Part shown: in pieces, positions 1-6,267 of the stretch
How the letters are laid out: every line of letters starts with the position of its first letter
Position numbering within the stretch: position 1 is the first letter of the stretch
Source of the DNA: DATDTB01 sp035291025
Lineage (GTDB): Archaea; Iainarchaeota; Iainarchaeia; JAFGOX01; DATDTB01
DNA: 9,531 bases
Direction: 5' to 3'
Assembly: GCA_035291025.1 (NCBI GenBank)
Contig: DATDTB010000012.1
Span: 1 to 9,531 of the forward strand
Notes under the pieces: generated by a model
The model's database searches: none
What the model was told of the DNA's origin: nothing
The model's input: only the letters and a program-made list of their open reading frames with translations
Position numbers and translations under genes: made by a program

Positions 1-198
1 ACCGCCACCGCGTTGGCTCAGCTCGCCACGCCGTCGCAGAACAAGTTCTTCATTTGGGTCTTCCTTGGAATGACCGCGGGAGTGATGCTGGTGGCCTTCG
101 TTTCAAGCCTTGTAAGGCGTTACGAGTTCGAGAGGCAGCAAAAGGAATACGAGTTCATCAAAGCCAGGGCCTTGAACGACGCCAAGGCCTTGAGCTGA
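1..198 (+). CDS. C-terminal end of a membrane-anchored protein (partial)
   Basis: The reading frame is open from the first base and ends at TGA 196-198, so only the last 65 codons of a longer gene are present. What remains is a short polar stretch, one strongly hydrophobic segment (about residues 17-38 of the fragment, FFIWVFLGMTAGVMLV onward), then a charged tail starting RRYEFERQQKEYEF. A single C-terminal helix followed by a positively charged RR and a hydrophilic tail suggests an outside-to-inside anchor, as in the 564-residue surface protein further along. TTG at 13 could serve as a start, but the frame continues upstream of it without a stop and there is no promoter-like sequence, so I treat this as a truncated-by-window gene. 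The family cannot be told from this fragment. Confidence 0.65.
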   Translation, partial: TATALAQLATPSQNKFFIWVFLGMTAGVMLVAFVSSLVRRYEFERQQKEYEFIKARALNDAKALS

Positions 199-220
199 GC
201 ATTTTGGGAAAACCATTTTA

Positions 221-229
221 CTTTTTAAG
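221..229 (+). promoter_or_regulatory. TATA-like element for the PurP-family gene
   Basis: CTTTTTAAG lies in the 54-bp gap after the upstream gene, with an A-rich stretch just before it that could act as a BRE. Its centre is about 28 bases before the ATG at 253. In archaea the TATA box is usually centred about 26-27 bases upstream of the transcription start, so the transcript would begin at or within a few bases of the start codon (leaderless). No Shine-Dalgarno sequence precedes the ATG, which agrees. Confidence 0.5.
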
Positions 230-252
230 CACTTAAGGCGTTACTAAATGCA

Positions 253-1302
253 ATGTCACTGCTTCTAGGAGAATACGACTTGAGGGGCTTAAGCGTTGCA
301 ACGCTCGGGTCCCACAGCGCCTTGGACATATGCAGGGGCGCGAAAAGCGAGGGCTTCCCAACAATAGTGGCGTGCCAAAGGGGGCGGGAGAAGACTTACA
401 GCAAGTACTACCTGTCGCGCAACGGAAAGGGCTGCGTGGACCACGCAATGGTGCTGGAAGACTTCAAGGAAATCGCCCTGGAAAAAACAACGGGTTTCCT
501 GCGGGAAAACAACGCGGTCTTCATCCCCCACAGGTCTTTCTGCGTTTACGTCGGGTACGACGCCGTCAACTCCTTCAACGTGCCCTTGTTGGGGAACCGC
601 GTACTTCTGCAGGCAGAGGAACGCACTGGGAGGTTCAAACTGGAAAAAAACCAGGACTACTTAATGGAAAAGGCAGGCATCGGGGTGCCGAAAAAGTACA
701 AGTCGCCCGAGGAAATTGACTCCAAAGTCATAGTGAAGATAAGCAAGGGTTCGGGCGAAAGGCACTTCAAGCGCGAGTTCTTCACTGCCGAGAGCCCCAA
801 GGAGTTTGGGGAAAAAACGCGGGAACTCCTGGGGAAGGGGCTCACTAGCCAAGAACAAGTGGACGGCGCCGCCATCGAGGAATTGGTTGAGGGCCCGAAA
901 ATCAACTTTAACTTTTTCTATTCAACCCTTGACTCAGAGCTGGAGTTGCTGGGTGTGGACACGAGGATGCAGGCAACGAACAAGGAAGAACTCGCGCACC
1001 AGCCCGCCAGCCTAAAGGAATCGCTGCTGGAACGAGTCTTCGAGTACGGTGAAAAACTTGTTGAAATAACTCAAAAGGAGTTCAAGCCTGGAATAATAGG
1101 CCCCTTCGCCTTGCAGTGCGCTTACAAGGACGAGACTCCCTTGGTTTACGACGCCAGCTTCCGCATTCCAGGATCTCCTGACACCGAGTTCACTCCATAT
1201 GCTGGTTACTTGCACGGCAAGCCAGTGAGCTTTGGGAAGAGGATAGCGATGGAAATACGGAAGGCAGTGGAAACCGGCGCGCTGGAAGAAATAGTCACTT
1301 GA
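253..1302 (+). CDS. purP: PurP-family ATP-grasp ligase (FAICAR synthetase-like)
   Basis: This 349-residue protein matches the archaeal PurP family, whose characterised member joins formate to AICAR using ATP, giving FAICAR in purine biosynthesis. It has the N-terminal signature TLGSHSALDICRGAKSEGF (residues 18-36), then IPHRSF (91-96), a GNR motif (114-116), AGIGVPKKY (141-149), the ATP-grasp strand VIVKISKG (159-166), ELELLGVDTRMQ (229-240), GPFALQ (283-288) and a C-terminal RIPGS...TPYAGYL block with KRIAMEIRKAVE (329-340). Length fits the family (about 330-370). Several spots differ from what I recall of the proven enzyme: the glycine-rich loop, usually like GARGGRGYF, reads SKGSGERHF, and the acidic FE near the metal site reads YD. 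It may therefore be a PurP paralogue with a changed substrate. ATG 253 is chosen because the TATA-like element places transcription start there. No other purine genes are in view. Confidence 0.8.
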   Translation: MSLLLGEYDLRGLSVATLGSHSALDICRGAKSEGFPTIVACQRGREKTYSKYYLSRNGKGCVDHAMVLEDFKEIALEKTTGFLRENNAVFIPHRSFCVYVGYDAVNSFNVPLLGNRVLLQAEERTGRFKLEKNQDYLMEKAGIGVPKKYKSPEEIDSKVIVKISKGSGERHFKREFFTAESPKEFGEKTRELLGKGLTSQEQVDGAAIEELVEGPKINFNFFYSTLDSELELLGVDTRMQATNKEELAHQPASLKESLLERVFEYGEKLVEITQKEFKPGIIGPFALQCAYKDETPLVYDASFRIPGSPDTEFTPYAGYLHGKPVSFGKRIAMEIRKAVETGALEEIVT

Positions 1303-1303
1303 T

Positions 1304-2074
1304 TTACTTGCTTACCAGGCGCTTGAAGTTGTTAGTGAATTCCCTGCTGGCCAGCCAGACTGCGAGTTCTGATTCCTTGTCGCGGCCGTTCTTGGCTTCC
1401 GGCGTGAGCAGCAAGACGGAGTGCTCGTCGTCGGCGACCAGGAACCGGTAAGGGGAGTCGTCGTGCCTTGCCTCGGTGAACTCGCCGAATTTTTTCAGCG
1501 TTTCCCTGGCTTGACTGGTGTGCGTTATCACGTCAACCCTGACTCCGCGGTCCCTTGCCTTCTTGAGCGCTGGCAGGAGAAACTTGGACTTCCGGTCCAA
1601 GCCCGAGGGAGTGGTTGAAAGGATTACGTGGCTCTTTGCGCCTTCAACCAACTCGGATAGCTTTCCGTAAATGGCGTTCCTTCCCTTCAAGGTCCAAGTG
1701 GCGTCCTGGGGCCTTTGCTCTCGTTTCGCGTCCCTGGAAATCGAGCTAAGGTTCTTGGAAATGGTTGAGGCAATGCCTGAAATTTCGTCCAAGTGAGTTT
1801 TGAGTTCTTCGCTCTTGCGTTCGTGCAGTATTTTCAGGACTTCGTCCATGCCGCGGGCCTTGTAAGTCACCGGGCGGCCCGGCTGGATTAACACGAATCC
1901 CGAGTTTTCGAGTTTTTCCAAGACGTCGTAAACCCTCGGTCGTGGAATCTTGGCCAGTTCGGAAATCTGCCCCGCCGTGGAAGTGCCGTGCTTTGCCAAG
2001 GCAAAGTACGTCTGCGACTCGTACTGGTTCAACTCGAGCTTTCTAAGCAAGTCAAGTACTTGTTTTTCGTTCAT
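1304..2074 (-). CDS. TrmB-family transcriptional regulator
   Basis: The protein has 256 residues and the classic TrmB layout. Residues 5-75 form a winged helix-turn-helix: LELNQYESQTYFALAKHG, then ISELAKIPRPRVYDVLEKLE (37-56) with the hallmark IPRPRVYDVLEKLE, and a wing ending GRPVTYKA. Residues 78-115 look like a coiled-coil dimerisation helix. Residues 126-256 resemble the phospholipase-D-like effector domain of the family, beginning WTLKGRNAIYGKLSELVEGAKSHVIL; I see no HKD catalytic motif, so the domain is probably a ligand sensor. Characterised TrmB proteins are sugar-responsive repressors or activators; the ligand here is unknown. The gene converges on the PurP-like gene with one base between stops and is divergent from the surface-protein gene, so autoregulation and control of that neighbour are plausible inferences. 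Confidence 0.88.
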   Translation of the reverse strand: MNEKQVLDLLRKLELNQYESQTYFALAKHGTSTAGQISELAKIPRPRVYDVLEKLENSGFVLIQPGRPVTYKARGMDEVLKILHERKSEELKTHLDEISGIASTISKNLSSISRDAKREQRPQDATWTLKGRNAIYGKLSELVEGAKSHVILSTTPSGLDRKSKFLLPALKKARDRGVRVDVITHTSQARETLKKFGEFTEARHDDSPYRFLVADDEHSVLLLTPEAKNGRDKESELAVWLASREFTNNFKRLVSK

Positions 2075-2100
2075 TTAAACTAACCCTTAAAAGCAGCGTG

Positions 2101-2108
2101 ATTTGTAA
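2101..2108 (-). promoter_or_regulatory. Possible TATA element for the TrmB-family gene
   Basis: Read on the - strand this is TTACAAAT, centred about 30 bases before the ATG at 2074, compatible with a leaderless or nearly leaderless transcript. A second AT-rich candidate, CTTTTAAG on the - strand (about 2086-2093), is only about 15 bases from the start codon and is too close for a leaderless arrangement. The choice between them is uncertain. Confidence 0.3.
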
Positions 2109-2127
2109 CCACTGCCCAATAACAAAT
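2101..2127. promoter_or_regulatory. Candidate operator: inverted repeat in the divergent promoter region
   Basis: ATTTGT (2101-2106) and its reverse complement ACAAAT (2122-2127) are separated by 15 bp, giving 21 bp between half-site centres, about two helical turns. The left arm overlaps the proposed TATA element of the regulator gene, and the right arm lies about 10 bp upstream of the TATA box of the surface-protein gene. A dimeric winged-helix regulator bound here could affect both promoters. Half-sites are only 6 bp and the region is AT-rich, so chance is a real alternative. Confidence 0.25.
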
Positions 2128-2137
2128 AAGCAAAAGG

Positions 2138-2145
2138 TTTTTATA
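2138..2145 (+). promoter_or_regulatory. TATA box of the surface-protein gene
   Basis: TTTTTATA, preceded by the purine-rich GCAAAAGG that could serve as a BRE. It is the best TATA match in the window. Its centre is about 26-27 bases before ATG 2168, so transcription should start at about the ATG itself. Confidence 0.65.
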
Positions 2146-2167
2146 GGCTTTTGGTAAAATTTAGTAT

Positions 2168-3862
2168 ATGTTTCCACTGGTTGATGGTGAAATAGTGAAA
2201 AACCTTCAGGCCTTGACGAAGGCTGTCTTGCTGGTTGCATTCGTGGCAGGCATCTCAGCCTTCGGCGTCGCCGGCCCCATTTCAGTCAGCGTTGGGAGCC
2301 TGTACTCAGTTCACCCGGGCGAGTCAATGGAGCTAAGGTTCGTCGTGCACAACGAGCGCGCTCCTTCGCAGGTATCGTTCTCGGCAAGCGCTCCCGCCTC
2401 CTTAGAGGCAACCCTAAAAAGGGATTCGTTTTACTCGGTCTCGCAGGACTCAGAGAACTACTTGGTGGTAAGGGCCCGGGGCGACGCAACCCCAGGAGAC
2501 CACGCCATTACCTTGAGGGCGTCAAGCAACGGCGAGCACGCCGAAAAAGTCATAACGTTAAGGGTGTTGAATCCTGCGACAACCACGTCGCGTTTTGTTT
2601 CCTTGTCCGTGAGCCCTTTCACGTGCGCAACCATTGTAAACGGGGACTCTTACACGTTTGCAGTTGAGTTGGACGTGTTGAACGCGCACGGCGACTACAC
2701 CATCGAGCCGTTGGGGCTGGCGCAGGGAATGAATTACGAGTTCTCACCCGGCAACACTTTTTACGCGCTTGGAAACGGCGAGCGGATTAAAACCAACTTT
2801 GTCTTGCAAACGTCGCCTTCAACGCCGTTGGGCCAAAAGTCAGTGGTCTTGAGGGCAGTGAACACTTCCAATGGAGTGGTTGCGGCGCAGGCGCCTGCGT
2901 GCGTCAACGTCACCAAGACAACTGGAATCCTGGCGTCAATCAGCCCGTCGGAGGCAAAAATGAACGCCGGAGAGACTCAGGACTTCGTCTTAAGCATTCA
3001 AAACACTGGCTCCACTGACGGGGAATTCTTTCTCTCGAGCGACAACGAGTTTGCCGTGCTGGAAAAGACGCAGACAAAGATTCACTCGGGCAAGGTGCGG
3101 GAAGTGAGGCTGAAGGCTTCAATTCCCAAAAACGTCCTGGTCGGGAACCAGCTAGTAAAGGTAACAATCAAAAGCAAGGACTTGACTGAAACGCTGTTGC
3201 TGCCAATACAGGTAGTGCAAGAACCAGTGACAATTGAGACGGAAAAGGACTTGAGCAAGGACGAAGAATTCGCTGCGGCAATCGAGACAAAGGCCTTGTT
3301 CAGCAACAACACGCGTGAAGGCTTTGAATTAGTCAACGCCACCCTAGTGGTCCCGGCTGGGTGGGGTTACAAAGTCTCTCCCTCGCGCTTTGCATTCCCT
3401 TCAGGCAAGCAGCAAGAAGTGTCCATTCAACTGCGGCCGGACTCTGACGTTGTGGAAGAAACAACAATCCAAGCCGTGTTAACCGCGGCAGGGGAAAACA
3501 AAACTGAAAGGGAAATCGCGCGAATCCCGATAGCCATTGGCAGGCACTCAAGGCAAACCGCGCTGCTTTCGCTTGGAGTCCTCAACCCGTTGCACGGGCT
3601 GCTAGTTCTTACAGCCTTGATTCTCGCAGTGTACTTTTACGCGCACACAAAGGGCAAGAGCGTGCGCGAGGAAGTGGCGAAAAGGCTGGTTGCCTCCAAG
3701 GCCTCTGCAGCCGAAGCCCAGGCAATGGCTGGAGAAGTCGAGGGCGAAAGAGGCAAGTGGGCCAGGCTTCACGGAGAAAACGTCAAGTTTTCAGGGGGCT
3801 CGACTGGCGCGCAAGTCTTGAAGCTCGAGTCAGCCCAGCCAGCCCGGCAACCAAGCGCCTAG
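2168..3862 (+). CDS. Cell-surface protein with repeated Ig-like domains and C-terminal anchor
   Basis: The 564-residue product has a hydrophobic signal-type helix near the N-terminus (about residues 17-36, AVLLVAFVAGISAFGVAG). Four beta-sandwich-like segments follow: about 38-135, 143-250, 254-350 and 352-458. The third (MNAGETQDFVLSIQNTGSTD onward) resembles NEW3/CARDB-type Ig-like domains that stack in archaeal surface proteins. Cys153 and Cys245 bracket the second segment and could pair. NxS/T sequons at N232, N247, N380, N390 and N444 all lie in the outer part. A membrane helix (about 464-493) is followed by a 70-residue polar cytoplasmic tail rich in Lys, Ala and Glu. ATG 2168 fits the leaderless TATA spacing. 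GTG 2195 would give a more typical signal peptide (MKNLQALTKAVLLV) and has GGTGA at 2186-2190, so it is a credible alternative start. Binding partner and function are unknown. Confidence 0.8.
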   Translation: MFPLVDGEIVKNLQALTKAVLLVAFVAGISAFGVAGPISVSVGSLYSVHPGESMELRFVVHNERAPSQVSFSASAPASLEATLKRDSFYSVSQDSENYLVVRARGDATPGDHAITLRASSNGEHAEKVITLRVLNPATTTSRFVSLSVSPFTCATIVNGDSYTFAVELDVLNAHGDYTIEPLGLAQGMNYEFSPGNTFYALGNGERIKTNFVLQTSPSTPLGQKSVVLRAVNTSNGVVAAQAPACVNVTKTTGILASISPSEAKMNAGETQDFVLSIQNTGSTDGEFFLSSDNEFAVLEKTQTKIHSGKVREVRLKASIPKNVLVGNQLVKVTIKSKDLTETLLLPIQVVQEPVTIETEKDLSKDEEFAAAIETKALFSNNTREGFELVNATLVVPAGWGYKVSPSRFAFPSGKQQEVSIQLRPDSDVVEETTIQAVLTAAGENKTEREIARIPIAIGRHSRQTALLSLGVLNPLHGLLVLTALILAVYFYAHTKGKSVREEVAKRLVASKASAAEAQAMAGEVEGERGKWARLHGENVKFSGGSTGAQVLKLESAQPARQPSA

Positions 3863-3869
3863 CTGTCCT

Positions 3870-4388
3870 TCAAGGCCGAATCCACTTTATTTTATAGTAG
3901 GAAATGTCGCCTTCCGCGTCAACGATGGCGAAAATCAAGTTCGTTTTCACGCTTTGAGCGAGGCGGACGGCGCGGGTAATGTCAAAAATGTCGAACTTTT
4001 CCTCTTCCGATACAACGTGCACGATCCACTTCGAGTGAGCTTCCTCCAAGGCCTGGCCGCGTGGATAGACTCGGAAGTCAACGCAGTACTTTAACCCAGT
4101 GCGCACCACGTAACCGCGTTCGCGCAAGTCCTTGAACACCAAGTTCTTGGAAAGAAAGCGCTGTTCTTGCTTTGAGCCAAGCTTCAGCAACTCCTTCACT
4201 GGAACGGCCTTCTTGCCTTCCTCAACCGCCAGCTTGCCTTTCTCGGACAAGTAAACGGCTTCGTGCAGGGACAAGTGAAGCAGCTTGTCCTTCAACTCGC
4301 CAAAGCCCTTCTGCTTGTACAACGAAGCGAAGTCCAAGTCATCCACAACGACCTTGTTTTCCACGAGTCTTCCAGTTGCCTCAACCAC
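3870..4388 (-). CDS. endA: tRNA-splicing endonuclease (tRNA-intron lyase)
   Basis: This 172-residue protein matches archaeal EndA, which cuts introns from precursor tRNAs at bulge-helix-bulge motifs. The N-terminal domain covers about residues 1-80 and the catalytic domain 81-172. The catalytic triad expected for the family is visible: Tyr108 in DFRVYPRG, His118 in EEAHSKWIVHVV, and Lys148 in RLAQSVKTNL. Residues 157-161 (DAEGD) form the acidic loop that docks into the partner subunit, and the protein ends in a beta-strand-like YYKIKWI. Length and a complete triad fit a homotetrameric enzyme such as that of Methanocaldococcus jannaschii; a catalytic subunit of a heteromeric enzyme is the alternative. 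The start is GTG 4388; no ATG upstream fits. It lies 18 bases after the Usp-like gene and is probably co-transcribed with it. Its stop is 7 bases from that of the convergent surface-protein gene. Confidence 0.92.
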   Translation of the reverse strand: MVEATGRLVENKVVVDDLDFASLYKQKGFGELKDKLLHLSLHEAVYLSEKGKLAVEEGKKAVPVKELLKLGSKQEQRFLSKNLVFKDLRERGYVVRTGLKYCVDFRVYPRGQALEEAHSKWIVHVVSEEEKFDIFDITRAVRLAQSVKTNLIFAIVDAEGDISYYKIKWIRP

Positions 4389-4406
4389 AAAAAACCACGA
4401 CCTTGC

Positions 4407-4802
4407 CTAAAGCACTTCAACTCCGCAAAAGGTGCACTTCTTTTTCAAACCTGCAAGCAACTCGTTGAAGAAGGGGGCGGGCTGGCGCTGGAGCACGACG
4501 CGGCCGACGCCGAGCTGCTTGGCGCGCTTTGGTATGTTGTCGGAGTACGCGCCCCATTCCACTGCGTACTCGGCTTTTTTCTTGTGCTTGCGCAAGTACT
4601 TCGCTGACTCCATTGCCAGTTCTTCCAAGCCGGCAATGGATGAAACAGCCCCGCCGGCAGTTTCACCCAGGGACGACTGGTCGAGTACCACGACAATATG
4701 GACTTGCTCGGCGCCCTCCGAGGCCTTTGCCAAAAAGTCAGAGTCAAAGCCTTGGCCGGGAAGCAACGCAATCAAAACCTTCAAAGTCCCACCACTTTTC
4801 AC
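4407..4802 (-). CDS. Small Usp-like (universal stress protein fold) protein
   Basis: This 131-residue soluble protein has the alternating pattern of a universal-stress-protein-like Rossmann fold: strand LKVLIALLP (7-15), helix, strand VHIVVVLDQ (34-42), helix GLEELAMESAKYLRKHKKK (58-76), strand AEYAVEWG (77-84), helix SDNIPKRAKQLGV and strand RVVLQRQ (101-107). I do not see the G-x2-G-x9-G(S/T) ATP-binding signature of many Usp proteins, so nucleotide binding is doubtful. It ends with an extra CTFCGVEV segment in which Cys123 and Cys126 form a lone CxxC, which might bind metal across a dimer. The start is GTG 4802, supported by a TATA-like element about 28 bases upstream. It is the first gene of a likely two-gene unit with endA. 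The family assignment rests on fold pattern, not on a strong motif. Confidence 0.7.
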   Translation of the reverse strand: MKSGGTLKVLIALLPGQGFDSDFLAKASEGAEQVHIVVVLDQSSLGETAGGAVSSIAGLEELAMESAKYLRKHKKKAEYAVEWGAYSDNIPKRAKQLGVGRVVLQRQPAPFFNELLAGLKKKCTFCGVEVL

Positions 4803-4825
4803 GAAAACAAATTAAACCACAAAGG

Positions 4826-4834
4826 CTTATATCC
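4826..4834 (-). promoter_or_regulatory. TATA-like element for the Usp-like/endA unit
   Basis: On the - strand this reads GGATATAAG, centred about 28 bases before GTG 4802. It lies inside the 52-bp gap after the stop codon of the zinc-finger protein gene, which argues that the Usp-like gene and endA form their own transcription unit. The spacing predicts a leaderless transcript and supports GTG 4802 as the start. Confidence 0.5.
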
Positions 4835-4849
4835 CTGACACTTTCAAGG

Positions 4850-4854
4850 AAAAA
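4850..4854 (-). terminator. Possible T-tract terminator after the zinc-finger protein gene
   Basis: Read on the - strand, five T residues follow the TAG stop (4857-4855) directly. Archaeal RNA polymerase can stop at runs of five or more T without a hairpin. This is a minimal run, so the call is weak. Confidence 0.25.
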
Positions 4855-6267
4855 CTAAGAGTGCGAAACCGTTACGGCGGCGCATTCCGGGCACGCGTAC
4901 TCAATCGCGCCGTCGGGTTTTTGCTCCACCTTCAAGGCGCAGTGCGCGCAGAAAGTCTTGCCGCACGAATGGCACACCACTAGAGTAGTGTTTGCCGAGC
5001 CGCAGGACTCGCATTTCTTGCCAGTGTTCTTTACCTGTTTAGAGTGGGCGGTGGCGTTGGTTTTCTCCAAGTCCTCCAAGGAAGGAAGTTCGCTGTCCTT
5101 TATCCCTGAATCCAGGTCCTGCAAGGAAAACAACTCGCTTTCTGGAGCCTTTTCCCCGCCAACTTCTTCAAGCGAAGGAAGCTCTCCCAGTTCCAACGCA
5201 GGCAGCTGTTCTTGGACTGGAACGGGCTGGGCTTGAACAGGTTCTCCTCTTTCGCCGCGCCTCTTCCTGCGCTCTCCCCGGACGCGCCCCCCAGCCTGGG
5301 GCGCTTCAGTTGGGGAAGGCGGCGCCGGGAGCTGTTTTCGGGCTTGGGCTTCCAAGTACTTGCGCCTGTGCCCCGAAGGAAGCTCCGAGGAAGCTTCCTG
5401 TTTTAGCCCTGAAAGCAGTGAATCCACTTTCTTTAACGCCTTCCTTTTCTCCGACTCATTTATTTCGCTTTTTGCGATTAGTTCCGGCACGGACACCTTC
5501 AAGCCAGTGGGCTTGGCAGGCGCCTCGGTTGCTTTGGCTCCTTTTTCCCTTTCCTTCGCGGCCTTCTCGCGTTGTTCGCGCCTGTGCTTCCCAGAGTCCT
5601 TTTCCACACTCCCCGGAGGCGGGGGCGGCGGCGCCAGGGGTATTTGCTTCGAAGAAGCGGGAAGCTCTTCAAGGACTTCTTTGGACACTCCAAGGGAACG
5701 GTTGCCTAAGTCCCCGGCAATGAATGGGTTTTCCATCAGCATTTTTTCCGCGTGGGCCTTTTCGGGGTTGAAGTGCTTGAACAATCCTGAAAGCAGCGAC
5801 GCCTTCCGGCCTTGCTGGGTTGACGGAAACGTGGTCGGGGGCGCGTATACTTGGCTGTACATCACTTCCCTTGGAATCAGCTCTGGTTTTCCATTGCTGA
5901 TGGCGGCGCGCGTTGCCAGGTAAAGCTTTGGCACCACGACTTCAATGAACGCTGGCGCGAAGGCGCTCGTGGCCAGCTTCAACAGCAAGACAGTGAAGGC
6001 GGCGCCTGAAAGGAAGGCGAGGTAAAAGTAGTTCCTAGTGTTTTCAAGGAACGCGCCCAAGAACGCGGTTGCCAAAACCGCGGAAACAACCAAGGAAATG
6101 CCTACAACGAACGCCGCACCAATCTTTTCCTCCTTGCCCCAAGCCCTAATCCCCGGCAAGGCCATCCTGATGGTAGTGTAGCCCCACGCCTGAGACGCGA
6201 CCAGCAGGTAAAGGTAAACCATTAAGTCAAAGGCCGTAAAGCCGCCGAACAATGGAGAGACAACCAT
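4855..6267 (-). CDS. Membrane-anchored protein with a C-terminal FYVE/RING-like zinc finger
   Basis: The 470-residue protein has three parts. Residues 1-110 hold about three membrane helices (about 12-30, 49-73 and 80-108). Residues 120-415 are low-complexity and probably disordered: a six-proline run at 213-218, highly charged Lys/Arg/Glu stretches (225-245, 328-342), Pro/Gln-rich spacers, and three copies of an ELPSLE-type motif (362-369, 378-385, 393-400). Residues 419-462 hold eight cysteines in four CxxC pairs (419/422, 432/435, 440/443, 459/462) spaced 9, 4 and 15 residues apart, with the core CHSCGKTFCAHC. That pattern resembles cross-brace FYVE or RING fingers, which bind two zinc ions; a simpler double zinc ribbon is possible. 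The finger is probably cytoplasmic. ATG 6267 is chosen as the first start downstream of a TATA element. I do not recognise the family as a whole, and its role is unknown. Confidence 0.78.
   Translation of the reverse strand: MVVSPLFGGFTAFDLMVYLYLLVASQAWGYTTIRMALPGIRAWGKEEKIGAAFVVGISLVVSAVLATAFLGAFLENTRNYFYLAFLSGAAFTVLLLKLATSAFAPAFIEVVVPKLYLATRAAISNGKPELIPREVMYSQVYAPPTTFPSTQQGRKASLLSGLFKHFNPEKAHAEKMLMENPFIAGDLGNRSLGVSKEVLEELPASSKQIPLAPPPPPPGSVEKDSGKHRREQREKAAKEREKGAKATEAPAKPTGLKVSVPELIAKSEINESEKRKALKKVDSLLSGLKQEASSELPSGHRRKYLEAQARKQLPAPPSPTEAPQAGGRVRGERRKRRGERGEPVQAQPVPVQEQLPALELGELPSLEEVGGEKAPESELFSLQDLDSGIKDSELPSLEDLEKTNATAHSKQVKNTGKKCESCGSANTTLVVCHSCGKTFCAHCALKVEQKPDGAIEYACPECAAVTVSHS

Noticed and set aside
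330..719. 129-codon open frame on the + strand inside the PurP-like gene
   Set aside because: The overlapping frame carries clear PurP family motifs; this one gives a basic, low-complexity product typical of an out-of-frame shadow.
4432..4815. 127-codon + strand frame opposite the Usp-like gene
   Set aside because: The - strand frame has a coherent alternating strand/helix pattern, a promoter at the right distance and operon spacing with endA; the + strand frame has none of these.
5589..5640. GC-rich run at 5610-5635 considered as a structured repeat or hairpin
   Set aside because: It encodes the poly-proline stretch of the zinc-finger protein and is explained by codon composition; no convincing self-complementary stem was seen.
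5360..5923. 187-codon open frame on the + strand, opposite the zinc-finger protein gene
   Set aside because: It lies entirely antisense to the low-complexity linker of the 470-residue gene, whose skewed composition keeps other frames open. It shows no recognisable domain or promoter.
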